In this document: positions 1-9,519 of the stretch, one piece after another
How the letters are laid out: every line of letters starts with the position of its first letter
Numbering within the stretch: the stretch's first letter is position 1
Assembly: GCA_000163995.1 (NCBI GenBank)
Contig: CM000855.1
Coordinates: forward strand, 1,411,473-1,475,472
Length of the DNA stretch: 64,000 nucleotides
Reading direction: 5' to 3'
Source: Campylobacter jejuni subsp. jejuni 414
Lineage (GTDB): Bacteria > Campylobacterota > Campylobacteria > Campylobacterales > Campylobacteraceae
Notes under the pieces: generated by a model
The model's input: only the letters and a program-made list of their open reading frames with translations
What the model was told of the DNA's origin: nothing
Databases searched by the model: none
Position numbers and translations under genes: made by a program

Positions 1-1410
1 ATTGTCTATTAATTTAGTGTAATGATTGCATAAAAATAAATAATCAAGCTCATATTCTCTAGCAAGTTTTAATTCAAAGCTTATTTGTTCAGTTAAGGCT
101 TGATCTTGGACATTTTTAACTTCTACTAAGGTAGGATAATCATTTAAGCTTACTAAAAAATCAGGTATAGTGTGATTAAAACCTTTGGTATTAAAATTAG
201 CATCTAGTTTTCTTCTATTGGATAAATATCTAGTAGATCTTTTAGTAAAAAGCATAGAAGCAGCATATTCTCCTGCATCTCCTATATCTTTAGAATTTAT
301 ATTTTTGTTGTTTGGTTTGTCTTGGGTGGTGGTATCACTTTTTTCATCATCTAAGAAATCATCTCCACTAGTGTTATTTTGTTTACCATCATTAGCTTGT
401 GTTTGAGGGTTTGTAATGTTTTTTCCATAATTTTTAGCTTTTTGTCTGTTTTTTTGTAAAAATTCAAGTCGGCCTTGTAGGCTTAGTTCTTTTGTTGATT
501 TGTTTTGATTTTTTTTCAACCTATTGATTTTTTCATTCAATTTTTTTTCATCTGCAATGATATCTTTTAATCTTTTATTATCTTTAATCAATATTTTTTC
601 CATTTCATCTGCTTTTTTCTGGCAAGCTTCTTGGATGGCTTGTGCTTGTTCTTCTTTATCGTTTTGTGTAAACTTTCTATCTTCATTTAAAGCTTCTAAG
701 AATTCTTTAGGACTTTGTAAAATTAAATTAGGATTTTGTATTTTAGCTATGCTTCTTTGAAAAGTTATATCTATAGTTTTTTCTTTTCTTCCTTTTCTAA
801 AATCAGTAAGCACAAAGCCCTTATCTTCTAAAGGTACAGGATCAAAGTGTAGTTCTTTATCTTTTCCTAAAGATAGCAATCTTGGTATTAAAACATAAAT
901 TCCTTTTTTAAAACATTGATCAAAAAAATCTGCTGGGACTGTAGCTATACCGTTTTTAACCTTAAAGCCATCATTAGCTAATTCTTTATTTATACTTTCG
1001 ATATTATTATCTTTGCTTGTATAAACATCATAAAATATATCATAATCTTGAAATTTCTTTTGTCGTTCTTGTTTGGTTTGTGTTTTTATGTTTAAAGTGA
1101 AATTATCTTTTTTAAGCTTGTTTATTTCTTTATCGATTTCTTGAGCATGGGCATTTGCTTGTTCTTTTGTGATATCGGGTTTTTGATTGAATTGATCTTG
1201 AGAATTTATTTTTATGATTTCTTGTTCTTTATGAACTTCTTTATTATCTTTATCTTGGTTTTTAAATTCTCTCCCTTTTTCTTTATCTTGTGTTTTTAAA
1301 TGATAAGGCTTATAAAAATACAATTTACAATTTTCTAGTATATAAACCTTTTGAAATTCTTTAATATGAAAATTAACTTGAGCAAAGTCAATTTTTATAT
1401 TTTCATTCAT
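1..1410 (-). CDS. Coiled-coil protein with C-terminal PD-(D/E)XK-like nuclease motif (3' end outside window)
   Basis: The minus strand is open from an ATG at 1410 to the window edge (470 codons, no stop). I do not recognise a named family. The middle part (about residues 250-360) is very rich in Lys, Glu, Asn and Gln and looks coiled-coil; a low-complexity linker follows. The last 70 visible residues read IPDFLVSLN...LVEVKNV...EYELDYLFLCN, giving D417-x12-E430-V-K432, the spacing of a PD-(D/E)XK nuclease core. No signal peptide or membrane segment is seen. The start overlaps the stop of the 39-residue ORF upstream by 8 nt, so the two are probably co-translated. NCTC 11168 has rplM here as I recall, so this is accessory DNA, perhaps part of an integrated element or a polymorphic-toxin-like effector. 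The reading frame is certain; the nuclease role is inferred. Confidence 0.75.
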   Translation of the reverse strand, partial: MNENIKIDFAQVNFHIKEFQKVYILENCKLYFYKPYHLKTQDKEKGREFKNQDKDNKEVHKEQEIIKINSQDQFNQKPDITKEQANAHAQEIDKEINKLKKDNFTLNIKTQTKQERQKKFQDYDIFYDVYTSKDNNIESINKELANDGFKVKNGIATVPADFFDQCFKKGIYVLIPRLLSLGKDKELHFDPVPLEDKGFVLTDFRKGRKEKTIDITFQRSIAKIQNPNLILQSPKEFLEALNEDRKFTQNDKEEQAQAIQEACQKKADEMEKILIKDNKRLKDIIADEKKLNEKINRLKKNQNKSTKELSLQGRLEFLQKNRQKAKNYGKNITNPQTQANDGKQNNTSGDDFLDDEKSDTTTQDKPNNKNINSKDIGDAGEYAASMLFTKRSTRYLSNRRKLDANFNTKGFNHTIPDFLVSLNDYPTLVEVKNVQDQALTEQISFELKLAREYELDYLFLCNHYTKLIDN

Positions 1411-1522
1411 TTTCTTTAGCCTTTTTTATAGCATCGTTTAACAATTTACAATATTTATCCATATATTTTTCATCTTTTTCACACTCATCACTATCCCAAT
1501 ATATATTATATTTTTTGCTCAT
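1403..1522 (-). CDS. 39-residue acidic small protein, coupled to the nuclease-like gene
   Basis: ATG at 1522 is preceded by GGAGATAAAAG, a good ribosome binding site. The product is highly charged (MSKKYNIYWDSDECEKDEKY..., ending KKAKENE), acidic in the first half and with two cysteines. The stop TGA lies inside the start of the next gene (ATGAATGA overlap), a strong sign that both are real and coupled. Family unknown; a chaperone, antitoxin or immunity partner for the downstream protein is a guess from size, charge and order. Confidence 0.6.
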   Translation of the reverse strand: MSKKYNIYWDSDECEKDEKYMDKYCKLLNDAIKKAKENE

Positions 1523-1616
1523 CTTTTATCTCCACACTAAAAATGCTTTTTTGCATAATCATCATAAGGTATCAAAAAATTTTATCAGTGTTTCCTATCT
1601 CAAAAAAATATTTTAA

Positions 1617-1644
1617 TTATTATAACAATAAATTGTTATAATAA
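1617..1644. promoter_or_regulatory. 28-bp palindrome upstream of the small protein/nuclease pair
   Basis: Arms of 12 bp (TTATTATAACAA at 1617-1628 and its exact complement at 1633-1644) flank 4 bp. It lies about 95 bp upstream of the 39-residue ORF and contains a TATAAT on each strand, so it could be an operator over a promoter. Confidence 0.5.
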
Positions 1645-1838
1645 CTCCTTGATTTGATTATAATGTTACATTTTTATGTGGAGTATGAAAGTTGGGCATT
1701 TTATAGCTAGTAGGAAAACGCAGCATGGACAAGTCTATACAAGAGTATTTTGCAAAAGAAGAGATTAAAGCTTGTTATGTTTAATTGTTTTTTTGCCATC
1801 GATAAAGCATTACAAATCACAAGGATTTGAATTTCACC
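1645..1838. other. Gene-free stretch between the accessory segment and addA
   Basis: Only short open frames occur here (27 codons from the ATG at 1687; 19 codons from the ATG at 1724). Neither has a good ribosome binding site or a recognisable product. This is where rplM would be expected in the reference gene order, so it is probably the junction of inserted DNA, but I see no clear attachment site or tRNA. Confidence 0.4.
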
Positions 1839-4612
1839 CTATTCTTCGATAAGTTCTTCGATTAAAATTTTATCCTCTAAACAATAAATCACAAAAGCAC
1901 GCACTTTATCTTTTTTTAAAATTTCACTAATAGCAATCTTATAAGTTCTTACTTGATCTTTATGTTTATCTTGCATAGCAAGACCTGTTTTATAATCAAT
2001 TATGAAAGCTTCTTCATCTTTTAAAGCAAGTAAATCTAATTGTTTAATCTCCCCATTAAAACTTAAAGTTTGTTCTTTTAAAAGTTTTTTATCATTAATC
2101 AATGCTTGAAATTGAGTATTTTTAAGTAAAATTTCAATCCTTTTAAAAAGCTTTTCAAAATCACTCTCATCTAAAAAATGCCTAAAATTACTCCTGCATT
2201 GTTGAATGAGTGTTTGAAAATTTTCACCCTTAGGAAGTTTTAAATTTTGCATAAAAAAGTGAAAAGCATTTCCAAAATACATTTCTTTACTACCAAGTCT
2301 TTCTTCGCTTTGAACTTCTTGCAAGGCAATTTTTTCAAATTTTTGTAAATTTTGAAGGCTTTCTTTTTTGACACTTGAAATTTGCTCTTTACTTTCTAAA
2401 AAACCTCTTTCTTGGGAGGCTATATTTAAAAACTCTCCCTTAAAATAACTTGGATAATGTCCATTAACACATTCTTCATTTCTTTTTATGACAATCAAAC
2501 TTTCCTTAGCTCTTGTAAAAGCCACATAAAGTTTATTGATATCATCTTCGTAATTTGCTCTTGCAATATTTTCTTTAAAAAGAGTGTAAATAGGCTCTTT
2601 GGTGACTTCTCGGATTTTATCTTTGATATGCAGCTGCCAACCTTGATTGATATCGTATTCAAGCATGATATTTTCATTATTTGGATTGTTTTTAGAAAGA
2701 CTGTCTAACAAGATTACATGATCAAACTCTAAACCTTTAGATTTATGCACGCTCATAATACTAATGCCCACATTTTGTTCACTTACTATTTTCAAAGTAC
2801 AAGGCTCAAACAAAAGTTTTAAAAAATTTTCCTTTGTTTTAGCGTGTTCGATAAATTGTATTAAAGCTATATCATTTAAATCAAGTTTTAATTCTTTTAT
2901 CAAAAAAAGCACATTTTCCATAGCATTTTTTGAAAAATCAAGAGTGATTTTTCTTGGTTTAAAACCCAAAAGTTCTTTTAAAAATACCAAATAAAACGCA
3001 TCACCAAAAATACAATATTTAGCGTACTCTAAAACAAGTCTCACACTTGCTTTATTTTCAAGCAAAACATTACTTTGAGTAAATGCTGGAATTTTTTGCT
3101 CTCTTAAAAAATCCAATACCATATCTGCATCATTATTTTTCCAACATAAAATACAAATATCATCATAAGAAATATTTTTAGATCTTAAAAAATTAATTTG
3201 CCCAAGCAAAGTTTTTAAAGTCTTTTCTTTAATTTCTTGAGCTTGATTTTTAACCTTTTGCTCCTTAGACTCCACAATACGCACAAAACCACCTTTTTTA
3301 CTTTCTAAGGCAAATTGTTCTTTATAATCTTTGATTTTTTCTTTAAAAGTTTCATTAACAAAATCAACCAAAAGTTCTTTAGAGCGGTAATTGGTATTTA
3401 AATTATCGCTTTTAATCTGTATAAATTCTTGTTTTAACAAATCAAATAACTCTTTTTTTCCTTTACGAAAACGATAAATACTTTGTTTTTTATCTCCCAC
3501 ATAAAAAAAAGTACGATTTTTTTAACCCCTTCTCCTGAAACAAGTTCAGCAATTAAAGGACGTAAAATTTGGTATTGGATTACGCTAGTATCTTGAAATT
3601 CATCAATAAGCAAATGAGAAATAAAACCATCTAAACGAAAATAAATCATATCCTTAAAATCACTTGTAATCAACTCATAAACTTTTTTACTTACATCTTG
3701 GAAATTTAAGGTATTTTTATCTTTATGAAGTATGTTTTTAGCCTCGTTATAATGATTTAAAAGATTCATTAAATTAGCGATTTTATAATTTTCAAGCTCT
3801 ATAGCATAAGCATTTAAAGCATTTATAAGCTCCATTCTTTTTGTGCTAAAATGCAAATCTATGTTTTGTAGATCTTGCAGATATTTTGTACTTTTAAATT
3901 TTTCCATAAAACTTGATTTCATAAATTCAGCTAAATCTAAAACTTCGCTTTTAAAATTATTACACAAATAATTATAATTTTTCACATGAGTCAAACTTAA
4001 ACAATAAGTTCTTAACTCGCTATAAGCTTTATTAATATAAGCTTTAGATGGGTTTGGAATTTTAGGGTAATTCTGAAAATAAGCATTCTCATAAAATTTT
4101 TCAAGTTCATTAAAAAAATTTTCTTTCTCATCAACTAAATTAATATAATAAGCCAAATCTTTTAATTCATCTTTTTTAAGAAGTTTTAAAAAAATCTCTC
4201 TTACATCAAGTTTTTCTTCACTCATTGTAAAATCACTACTTAAACCTAAATTTAAAGCAAAAACACGTAAAATTTTCCCAAAAAAAGCATCAAAAGTACT
4301 AATTTTTAACTCGGTTCTTAAAAATTCTTCCTTTTTAGTATCTCGCAAAGAAATAAGCTCTTTTTTGCTTTTATCTAAAAGCTTACAAAGTTCATTACAT
4401 TCACTTGTTTTATTTTCTTTTTCTAAATTTAAAAAAGTCTCAACAATCCTTTTTTGCATTTCATTGGCAGCTTTTTTAGTAAAAGTTAAAGCTAAAATTT
4501 CATTAATCTTAGCTCCTTTTAAAATAAGAGCCACAAAACGCACACTCAAAGCAAAGGTTTTCCCACTTCCTGCACTCGATTCTAGAGCTAAAAAAGGTTC
4601 AAACTGGCTCAT
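1839..4612 (-). pseudogene. addA: AddA/RecB-like helicase-nuclease, split by a one-base frameshift
   Basis: This is the helicase-nuclease subunit for double-strand break repair; the counterpart is Cj1481c. The first frame (4612 to 3434) has Walker A SSAGSGKTFAL at about residues 12-22, ALTFTKKAANEM, and Walker B LLIDEFQDTS near residue 330. It then derails in a run of eight T (coding strand, plus positions 3503-3510). The second frame resumes exactly at VGDKKQSIYRFRKG (motif III) and carries MSVHKSKGLEFD (motif V), LYVAFTRAKESL (motif VI) and the RecB-type nuclease motif AFIIDYKTG near the C-terminus. Restoring one T gives about 924 residues, the usual length. It overlaps addB by ATGA. Either a real knockout, a switchable run or a sequencing error. 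Confidence 0.85.
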
Positions 4613-6975
4613 TTTAATTCCTTTTTATAAATAAGTTGGTAAGGACAGTACCCATCTTGTTCATTTTCAAATTCTATTTCTTCCTTGCTCATAAGGAATA
4701 AATCTTTCAGTCTCTCTTTAAGCTCATCTAAGCTTTTAGCCTTTTGATGCAACATTTGCATACTATTTAAATCGTAAAAACTCACGCTCGCATTTTGATC
4801 ATACAAAGCTTGATAAAAAGCAAGTTGATAAGAATTGCTTGGCACTTTTCCGCTTTTATAATCAATAATCAAATTGCCTTCTTTAGAACTATCAATGCGA
4901 TCTATAGTACCCTTAAGTTTGATCTTATCTGTTCCAAGTTTTAAAATATTATTTAACTCAAGCTCTGTATGTGCCACATAAAAACCTTGTGAAAAATGCT
5001 CTTTTTCATTTTTAGCAAATTGTATAAATTTTAATTTAAATACTTCAAGATCAAGTTCACCGATATTGTATTTTTGATATTCTTTTTCTAATAAATTTGT
5101 AAAAACTTTTATATCAAAATCATTATTTGCATAATTTTTATAATAAATTTCAAGCATTTTATGAATAAAATTTCCTTGATTTTTTGCTTTGCTTTCATCG
5201 CTTAAAAATCTAGGTTCTGCTAAATTTAAAATATAACGATAATAATAAGTTCTTTTTTGGTTTTCTAATAAATTAAAACGACTAAAAGAAAGTGGAAACT
5301 CAAAAGGATTATGCTTTAAAACAGGGGCTTTTATAGGAGTTAAATTAGGTTTTATACCCTCATAGTCTAATTTTAAAGCGTTAAGATAAGCTTGTTGATG
5401 AGTGTGAGTTTCATAAAAAAATTCAAAATCAAGCTCATCTAAAAAGCGTGATTTACTTTTTTCTTCATTTTCCACAAAACAAATACTTACTTCTAAGGCA
5501 TTCTTCATCAAACTTTCATAATAAAATCTTTGTAAATTTTCTCTTCTGTCATAGCTAATTAATCCCGCTTTTTTACGCACTTCATTATTTAAAAAGAGTT
5601 CATTAATACTTCTTTTTGGTATAAATTCTTCATTAAAATCAACCAAAATCACCCCATCAAAACAAAGCCCACGACTTTCTAAAAGCCCCATTACCGTAAC
5701 CTTACCTCCACCCACATCACTAAGGGAAAGTTGTGAGATTTGCATGAAAAAAAGATGGATCAACTCTTTAAGTGTTAAAGACTGATTTTTCAATAAATTT
5801 TTAATAAAATAAAGTTCTTTTTCTATCAAATAAATAAGCTCTTGTTTTTCATTTTCTAAAAATAAAGCAAGTAATTTTTCAAAATATTCAAAATCACATT
5901 TCTCATCAAAATGCTTTTTAAACTCTATAAAATCAAGCTTTAAAGAATGTAAAAGTGTATTGTGATAATCAAAAACCATTTGTGTATCTTCAAAATAATC
6001 TTCTTGATTTTTATAAACAAAAGAAACACTGCTAGCACTCTCATAAAGCGCTTGAAATTTTTGATAAAATAAACTTTCTTTAATGCTGATCCCATTTGCA
6101 AAATTAAGCATATTCTCTTTATCAAAAAGCCTTAAAAACTCGCAAAAACTTTCATCTGGAGTTATAACTGTAATATTTTCAGGCTTTAAACCCTTACGTA
6201 CAAAATGTGAAATTTCATCCATTACAAAAGCACATTGCAAAGCCCTTAATTCAAAAGCTTTAAGTTTAATTTTTGAATTTCTTGCCTCAAAACTTTCTTC
6301 TTTTAAAATTTCTTGTTTTGAAAGATTGACTTCATAATGGGTATTTATTTTTAGATCAAATGTTTTTAAAAAATCAAGCTTTAAAAGATATTCAAGATTA
6401 AATTTACTTGTTTTAAAACTTAAAATTACTTCTTTAATCTGAGAAATTTCACTCAATAAGTTTTCCTCAAATTTACTTAAAAAACCTTGTAAATCATAAA
6501 CTATAACTTCACACTCATCTAAAAAATCTTTATTGAGTGTATAATTTTTAGGCAAAGAAAGACTATCATAAAAAGAGTTTTTTTCAAGCAAAGCAAGATA
6601 GTTTTTATAGACTTCATCTAAAATTTCTAAATGTTCATTATAAGTAGCATAATAATCATTATTTTTAAGATCTTCTATGCTTTTTTTTTCTAAACTAAGC
6701 TCTTTAAAAAAAGAAAAAAGGTATTCGTTATTTTTCAAAAATGAAAAAAATTCTGCTGAAATTCCTAGTTTTTTTTCTAAATCTTTGCTTTTTAAACAAG
6801 CTTCTTGCATTAAAAGTAAACTTTCATAAGAACTCGCCTTATGAAAATTGCTCAAACAAACCTTATCTAAAAACTCACCTATACAAATAGCATTATCCAA
6901 CAAAGCATTTTGTTTTTTATTTTGATTATAATACTCTCTAATTTGTCTTGAAGAACTAAAGATTCTTAATTTCAT
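4609..6975 (-). CDS. addB: AddB-like recombination nuclease
   Basis: 788 residues; corresponds to Cj1482c. It is the partner of AddA in end resection. The N-terminal two thirds are an inactivated-helicase-like region without a clear Walker A. The C-terminal 170 residues hold a RecB-family nuclease: SFSRFNLLENQKRTYYYRYIL before it and GTIDRID...LIIDYKSGKVP...QLAFYQALY as the metal-binding core. The start overlaps the stop of fixH (ATGA at 6972-6975) and the stop overlaps the start of addA, so repair genes are translationally tied to the end of the cytochrome oxidase cluster. Confidence 0.88.
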   Translation of the reverse strand: MKLRIFSSSRQIREYYNQNKKQNALLDNAICIGEFLDKVCLSNFHKASSYESLLLMQEACLKSKDLEKKLGISAEFFSFLKNNEYLFSFFKELSLEKKSIEDLKNNDYYATYNEHLEILDEVYKNYLALLEKNSFYDSLSLPKNYTLNKDFLDECEVIVYDLQGFLSKFEENLLSEISQIKEVILSFKTSKFNLEYLLKLDFLKTFDLKINTHYEVNLSKQEILKEESFEARNSKIKLKAFELRALQCAFVMDEISHFVRKGLKPENITVITPDESFCEFLRLFDKENMLNFANGISIKESLFYQKFQALYESASSVSFVYKNQEDYFEDTQMVFDYHNTLLHSLKLDFIEFKKHFDEKCDFEYFEKLLALFLENEKQELIYLIEKELYFIKNLLKNQSLTLKELIHLFFMQISQLSLSDVGGGKVTVMGLLESRGLCFDGVILVDFNEEFIPKRSINELFLNNEVRKKAGLISYDRRENLQRFYYESLMKNALEVSICFVENEEKSKSRFLDELDFEFFYETHTHQQAYLNALKLDYEGIKPNLTPIKAPVLKHNPFEFPLSFSRFNLLENQKRTYYYRYILNLAEPRFLSDESKAKNQGNFIHKMLEIYYKNYANNDFDIKVFTNLLEKEYQKYNIGELDLEVFKLKFIQFAKNEKEHFSQGFYVAHTELELNNILKLGTDKIKLKGTIDRIDSSKEGNLIIDYKSGKVPSNSYQLAFYQALYDQNASVSFYDLNSMQMLHQKAKSLDELKERLKDLFLMSKEEIEFENEQDGYCPYQLIYKKELK

Positions 6976-7490
6976 TGAGCATTTAATTCGTAGCTAAAAA
7001 AACCTATTATTTCTTCTCCATAAAATTTTAATTTAAGCTCCCATCTACCTTTATCTAATTTAGGCAAAGCAATACTTAAAATTCCATTTTTAACTTGTCC
7101 TTCTAGCTTTTGATCAAAATCTTTAGTGAATGGTCTTGTAAGAAGAACTTGAACTTTTAAATCATCAGAATTTATATTTTGCAATGCAGAAATTTTAAAA
7201 TTTGCAACATAAGAATTTTGATCTACTTCATAACTAGGAATTCTTCTTTTACCTATAAAAGTAATTTTATCATTTTGAAAATCTACTTTAAAAAATTTAT
7301 CAAAATTTGCTTGTTGTTTTTGTATTTTATTATAATTATTTTCAACATTCTGATAAGAGTCGAAATAAAAATCATCCTCGTATACAGGATAGTAACTTGC
7401 TATAAAAATCGTTACAATACAAGCAATAATTATAGCCAAAAGTGAAAGCAAAATACCATAGGGCCAAAAACTTTTTTTAGTTTCTATCAT
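6972..7490 (-). CDS. FixH/CcoH-like cytochrome oxidase assembly membrane protein
   Basis: 172 residues. FixH/CcoH proteins help assemble cbb3 oxidase and stay in the inner membrane with a periplasmic domain. Visible: cytoplasmic start MIETKKSFWPYG, one membrane segment at about residues 13-33, then a soluble domain of beta-strand character ending FYGEEIIGFFSYELNAQ. KSFWPYG is typical of FixH. The start overlaps the preceding TPM gene by 14 nt and the stop overlaps addB. Counterpart of Cj1483c. Confidence 0.75.
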   Translation of the reverse strand: MIETKKSFWPYGILLSLLAIIIACIVTIFIASYYPVYEDDFYFDSYQNVENNYNKIQKQQANFDKFFKVDFQNDKITFIGKRRIPSYEVDQNSYVANFKISALQNINSDDLKVQVLLTRPFTKDFDQKLEGQVKNGILSIALPKLDKGRWELKLKFYGEEIIGFFSYELNAQ

Positions 7491-8076
7491 TTTTTTTCCT
7501 TTTTATTCTTCTTTGCGTATAGTATAACAATGCAAAGCAAATAAATCCATAGATAAGTATTCTTAAAATATTTATAGTATCACGATTTGCATTACCTATA
7601 GAATGTTGTAATTGTAATCTCAAAGACTTTGCCACACGATCTACTATATCAGCATAACCATTGAGTATAGCAGCATTATAAATATCACCTTTACTTGTAG
7701 CTAATATCGGCAAAATAGATCCTGTACCAGAATAAGGACTAAGCACAGCTTCTTTATCAATCAAAGCTAAGGCACCTTTTGAACCTACTATATCAACTTT
7801 ATGAGAATTTTTAGACAAAAGAAGCAATATATAAGATTGAGGAAGTTCTTTTTGCATATTTAATAAAGTTTCAATTTCGGTTTTATCACCAACCATAACG
7901 CCGACAAAAATATTGCTTTTTTGATAAAGCTCTTTTCCTATAAGATTAATCTCGTTGCTTACTTTTTGACTTAAAATATTTTCATTAAAAAGCACAGCAT
8001 CAAGAGCAAAAATTTTAGAAGGTAATAAAATAAAGAAGAAGATGGCTAAAAAGCCATCTTGTAATATTTTTTTCAT
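7477..8076 (-). CDS. TPM-domain periplasmic/membrane protein
   Basis: About 199 residues from the ATG at 8076; a longer in-frame start at 8112 exists. I chose 8076 because it gives a clean signal peptide (MKKILQDGFLAIFFFILLPS) and an ATGA overlap with the 33-residue gene upstream. The body resembles the TPM_phosphatase fold (FVGVMVGDKTEIETLLN, followed by a segment SPYSGTGSILPIL). One membrane helix near residues 175-192 (LRILIYGFICFALLYY) and a basic cytoplasmic tail follow. Its place in the cbb3 oxidase cluster suggests a role in oxidase assembly or turnover. Counterpart of Cj1484c. Confidence 0.72.
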   Translation of the reverse strand: MKKILQDGFLAIFFFILLPSKIFALDAVLFNENILSQKVSNEINLIGKELYQKSNIFVGVMVGDKTEIETLLNMQKELPQSYILLLLSKNSHKVDIVGSKGALALIDKEAVLSPYSGTGSILPILATSKGDIYNAAILNGYADIVDRVAKSLRLQLQHSIGNANRDTINILRILIYGFICFALLYYTQRRIKRKKNDRN

Positions 8077-8174
8077 CCTATATGAAGATGATTTACAGTC
8101 AAAACTGACCAAGCAGTGATTGCAGCAGCAACAACTAAACCAATAACAATTAAATATTCTAAAGCCTTGTTCAT
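8073..8174 (-). CDS. 33-residue single-span membrane peptide in the cbb3 oxidase operon
   Basis: The ORF begins MNKALEYLIVIGLVVAAA and ends VLTVNHLHIG, 33 residues with one membrane helix and a short periplasmic-type tail. Both borders are ATGA overlaps: its start overlaps the stop of the DUF4006 gene (8171-8174) and its stop overlaps the TPM start (8073-8076). Such double coupling is hard to explain unless it is translated. Size and setting resemble small cbb3 oxidase subunits or assembly peptides (CcoQ/CcoS/CcoM-like), but I see no diagnostic motif. Confidence 0.72.
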   Translation of the reverse strand: MNKALEYLIVIGLVVAAAITAWSVLTVNHLHIG

Positions 8175-8389
8175 TGTGCTTCCTTTATACTTCTATGATC
8201 TTGCTCTTTTGAACCAAACATCTTTACACTTTGTATATCTTTAAGATTGTATGGCTTTTGCATGACTTCTTGCTGAGCTTTAAGACCCCAAATAGTTAAA
8301 ATTACTAAGATCACAAGCAATAAAACCGTAGCAATTAACATACCTGTAACACCTGAAAGAGAAAATATACATCTGTTATTATTTTCCAT
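8171..8389 (-). CDS. DUF4006-type small membrane protein of the cco operon
   Basis: 72 residues: soluble start MENNNRCIFSLSGVTG, one membrane helix at about residues 17-36, then a polar tail (MQKPYNLKDIQSVKMFGSKEQD). It fits DUF4006, found downstream of ccoP in epsilonproteobacteria. It starts in a TAATG overlap with ccoP and ends in an ATGA overlap with the 33-residue ORF. Likely an accessory or assembly factor of the oxidase. Confidence 0.75.
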   Translation of the reverse strand: MENNNRCIFSLSGVTGMLIATVLLLVILVILTIWGLKAQQEVMQKPYNLKDIQSVKMFGSKEQDHRSIKEAQ

Positions 8390-9252
8390 TATTCACCCCT
8401 TGAAAGAGAAATTACATATTCGCCAACAGCTTCTTTTTGAATATCATTAAGTGCTGGAAAACTTGGCATTATTCCTATAAAACCTGCCTTACCACTATGT
8501 AAAACATCTACTACAAAAGCTGCAGAACCGTATTTTGTAAGATCTGGGAATATTCCATCTTGGCCTTTTCCATCTTCTCCATGGCATGCTGCACAAGTTG
8601 CATAAGCTTCTTTGCCCTTTGCTACTAAATTCTCATTAGCTGTTTTTTTAATAGCTGAAAGATCTTTTGCCACATAAGCAGCAATAGCAGGAATATCCTC
8701 CTCTGCTATACCTAAATCAGCTGCCCCAAGCATTTCTCCACCTGGGAAATTCATACCTTTTGAACCATGTTTAATCGCATCGATTATACCTTCTTCACTA
8801 CCCCAAATACTTAAATTTTGAGCTTTACCATTAATACCATCCCCTGTAATTCCATGACAAGCTGAACACTGAACTAAAAAGATATTTTGTCCCATTGCTA
8901 TTTTATCTTCAGGAGATAAATTTTTAAATTTTTCTTCAAATTTTGCATTATGAGTTGTTACTTCTTCATTGTATTGACCTATACTTGAAAAAGAATTTAA
9001 AGGATATCCCCATAAAAAATACCAAATAGCCCAAACAATAGTCAGAAAAAACACCACAGCCCAACCGGTAGGAACGGCATTTTTATACTCTCCTATTCCA
9101 TCCCAACTATGCTCACTAAGCTCTGACTCACCTTTTTTTTCTTTCATTTGCTTAAACATTCTACTCACAATAACTAGTGTGATTAAAATGATAAGAATAG
9201 CTCCAATTAAAGACAAGAGATTAACATTATCTTCTAAATTTAACCATTGCAT
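8389..9252 (-). CDS. ccoP: cbb3 cytochrome oxidase subunit III, dihaem cytochrome c
   Basis: 287 residues. CcoP passes electrons from soluble cytochrome c to CcoO/CcoN. An N-terminal membrane helix (about 10-28) and a second near 65-82 (VVFFLTIVWAIWYFLWG) anchor two cytochrome c domains with haem motifs CSACHG and CAACHG; axial methionines are probably in GMNFPGG and GIMPSFP. The start overlaps ccoQ and the stop overlaps the DUF4006 gene, both by TAATG. Counterpart of Cj1487c. Confidence 0.95.
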   Translation of the reverse strand: MQWLNLEDNVNLLSLIGAILIILITLVIVSRMFKQMKEKKGESELSEHSWDGIGEYKNAVPTGWAVVFFLTIVWAIWYFLWGYPLNSFSSIGQYNEEVTTHNAKFEEKFKNLSPEDKIAMGQNIFLVQCSACHGITGDGINGKAQNLSIWGSEEGIIDAIKHGSKGMNFPGGEMLGAADLGIAEEDIPAIAAYVAKDLSAIKKTANENLVAKGKEAYATCAACHGEDGKGQDGIFPDLTKYGSAAFVVDVLHSGKAGFIGIMPSFPALNDIQKEAVGEYVISLSRGE

Positions 9253-9518
9253 TAAGCACTCCTTTTACTTTCTAATACACTATCATCAATATCATCTTTC
9301 AAGGCAAGATTTGCATAATTTTCATAATTCCTCTCACCTTTTTTTTCTGTTTTATATAAATGATACCAATATGTATACAATACTATCGACAAAAACATCA
9401 CAAGTGCAAAAAAACCATAACCTTGGAAAATCTCCCACTCATGTCTTTGAACTGCTGCTAAATCAAGTGTGATTAAATTTTTAATCACATTAAAAACTAT
9501 TGATAAATGTTCCATCAT
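9252..9518 (-). CDS. ccoQ: cbb3 oxidase small subunit CcoQ
   Basis: 88 residues with one membrane helix (FFALVMFLSIVLYTYWYHLY, about residues 33-52) followed by a charged cytoplasmic tail, as in CcoQ. It lies between ccoO and ccoP, one nucleotide after ccoO and overlapping ccoP by TAATG. It is thought to stabilise the CcoNO-CcoP complex. Counterpart of Cj1488c. Confidence 0.85.
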   Translation of the reverse strand: MMEHLSIVFNVIKNLITLDLAAVQRHEWEIFQGYGFFALVMFLSIVLYTYWYHLYKTEKKGERNYENYANLALKDDIDDSVLESKRSA

Positions 9519-9519
9519 C

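Noticed and set aside
185-760. Two plus-strand hydrophobic open frames of 73 and 78 codons
   Set aside because: They lie antisense to the continuous minus-strand nuclease-like gene and are shadows of its Lys/Asn-rich codons.
1684-1780. Possible short genes starting at 1687 and 1724
   Set aside because: 27 and 19 codons, no clear family or overlap with a neighbour; too weak to call.
1795-1850. Possible tRNA fragment (AATTCAAATCC on the minus strand) as an attachment site
   Set aside because: No paired stem, no CCA and no repeat copy seen; likely chance.
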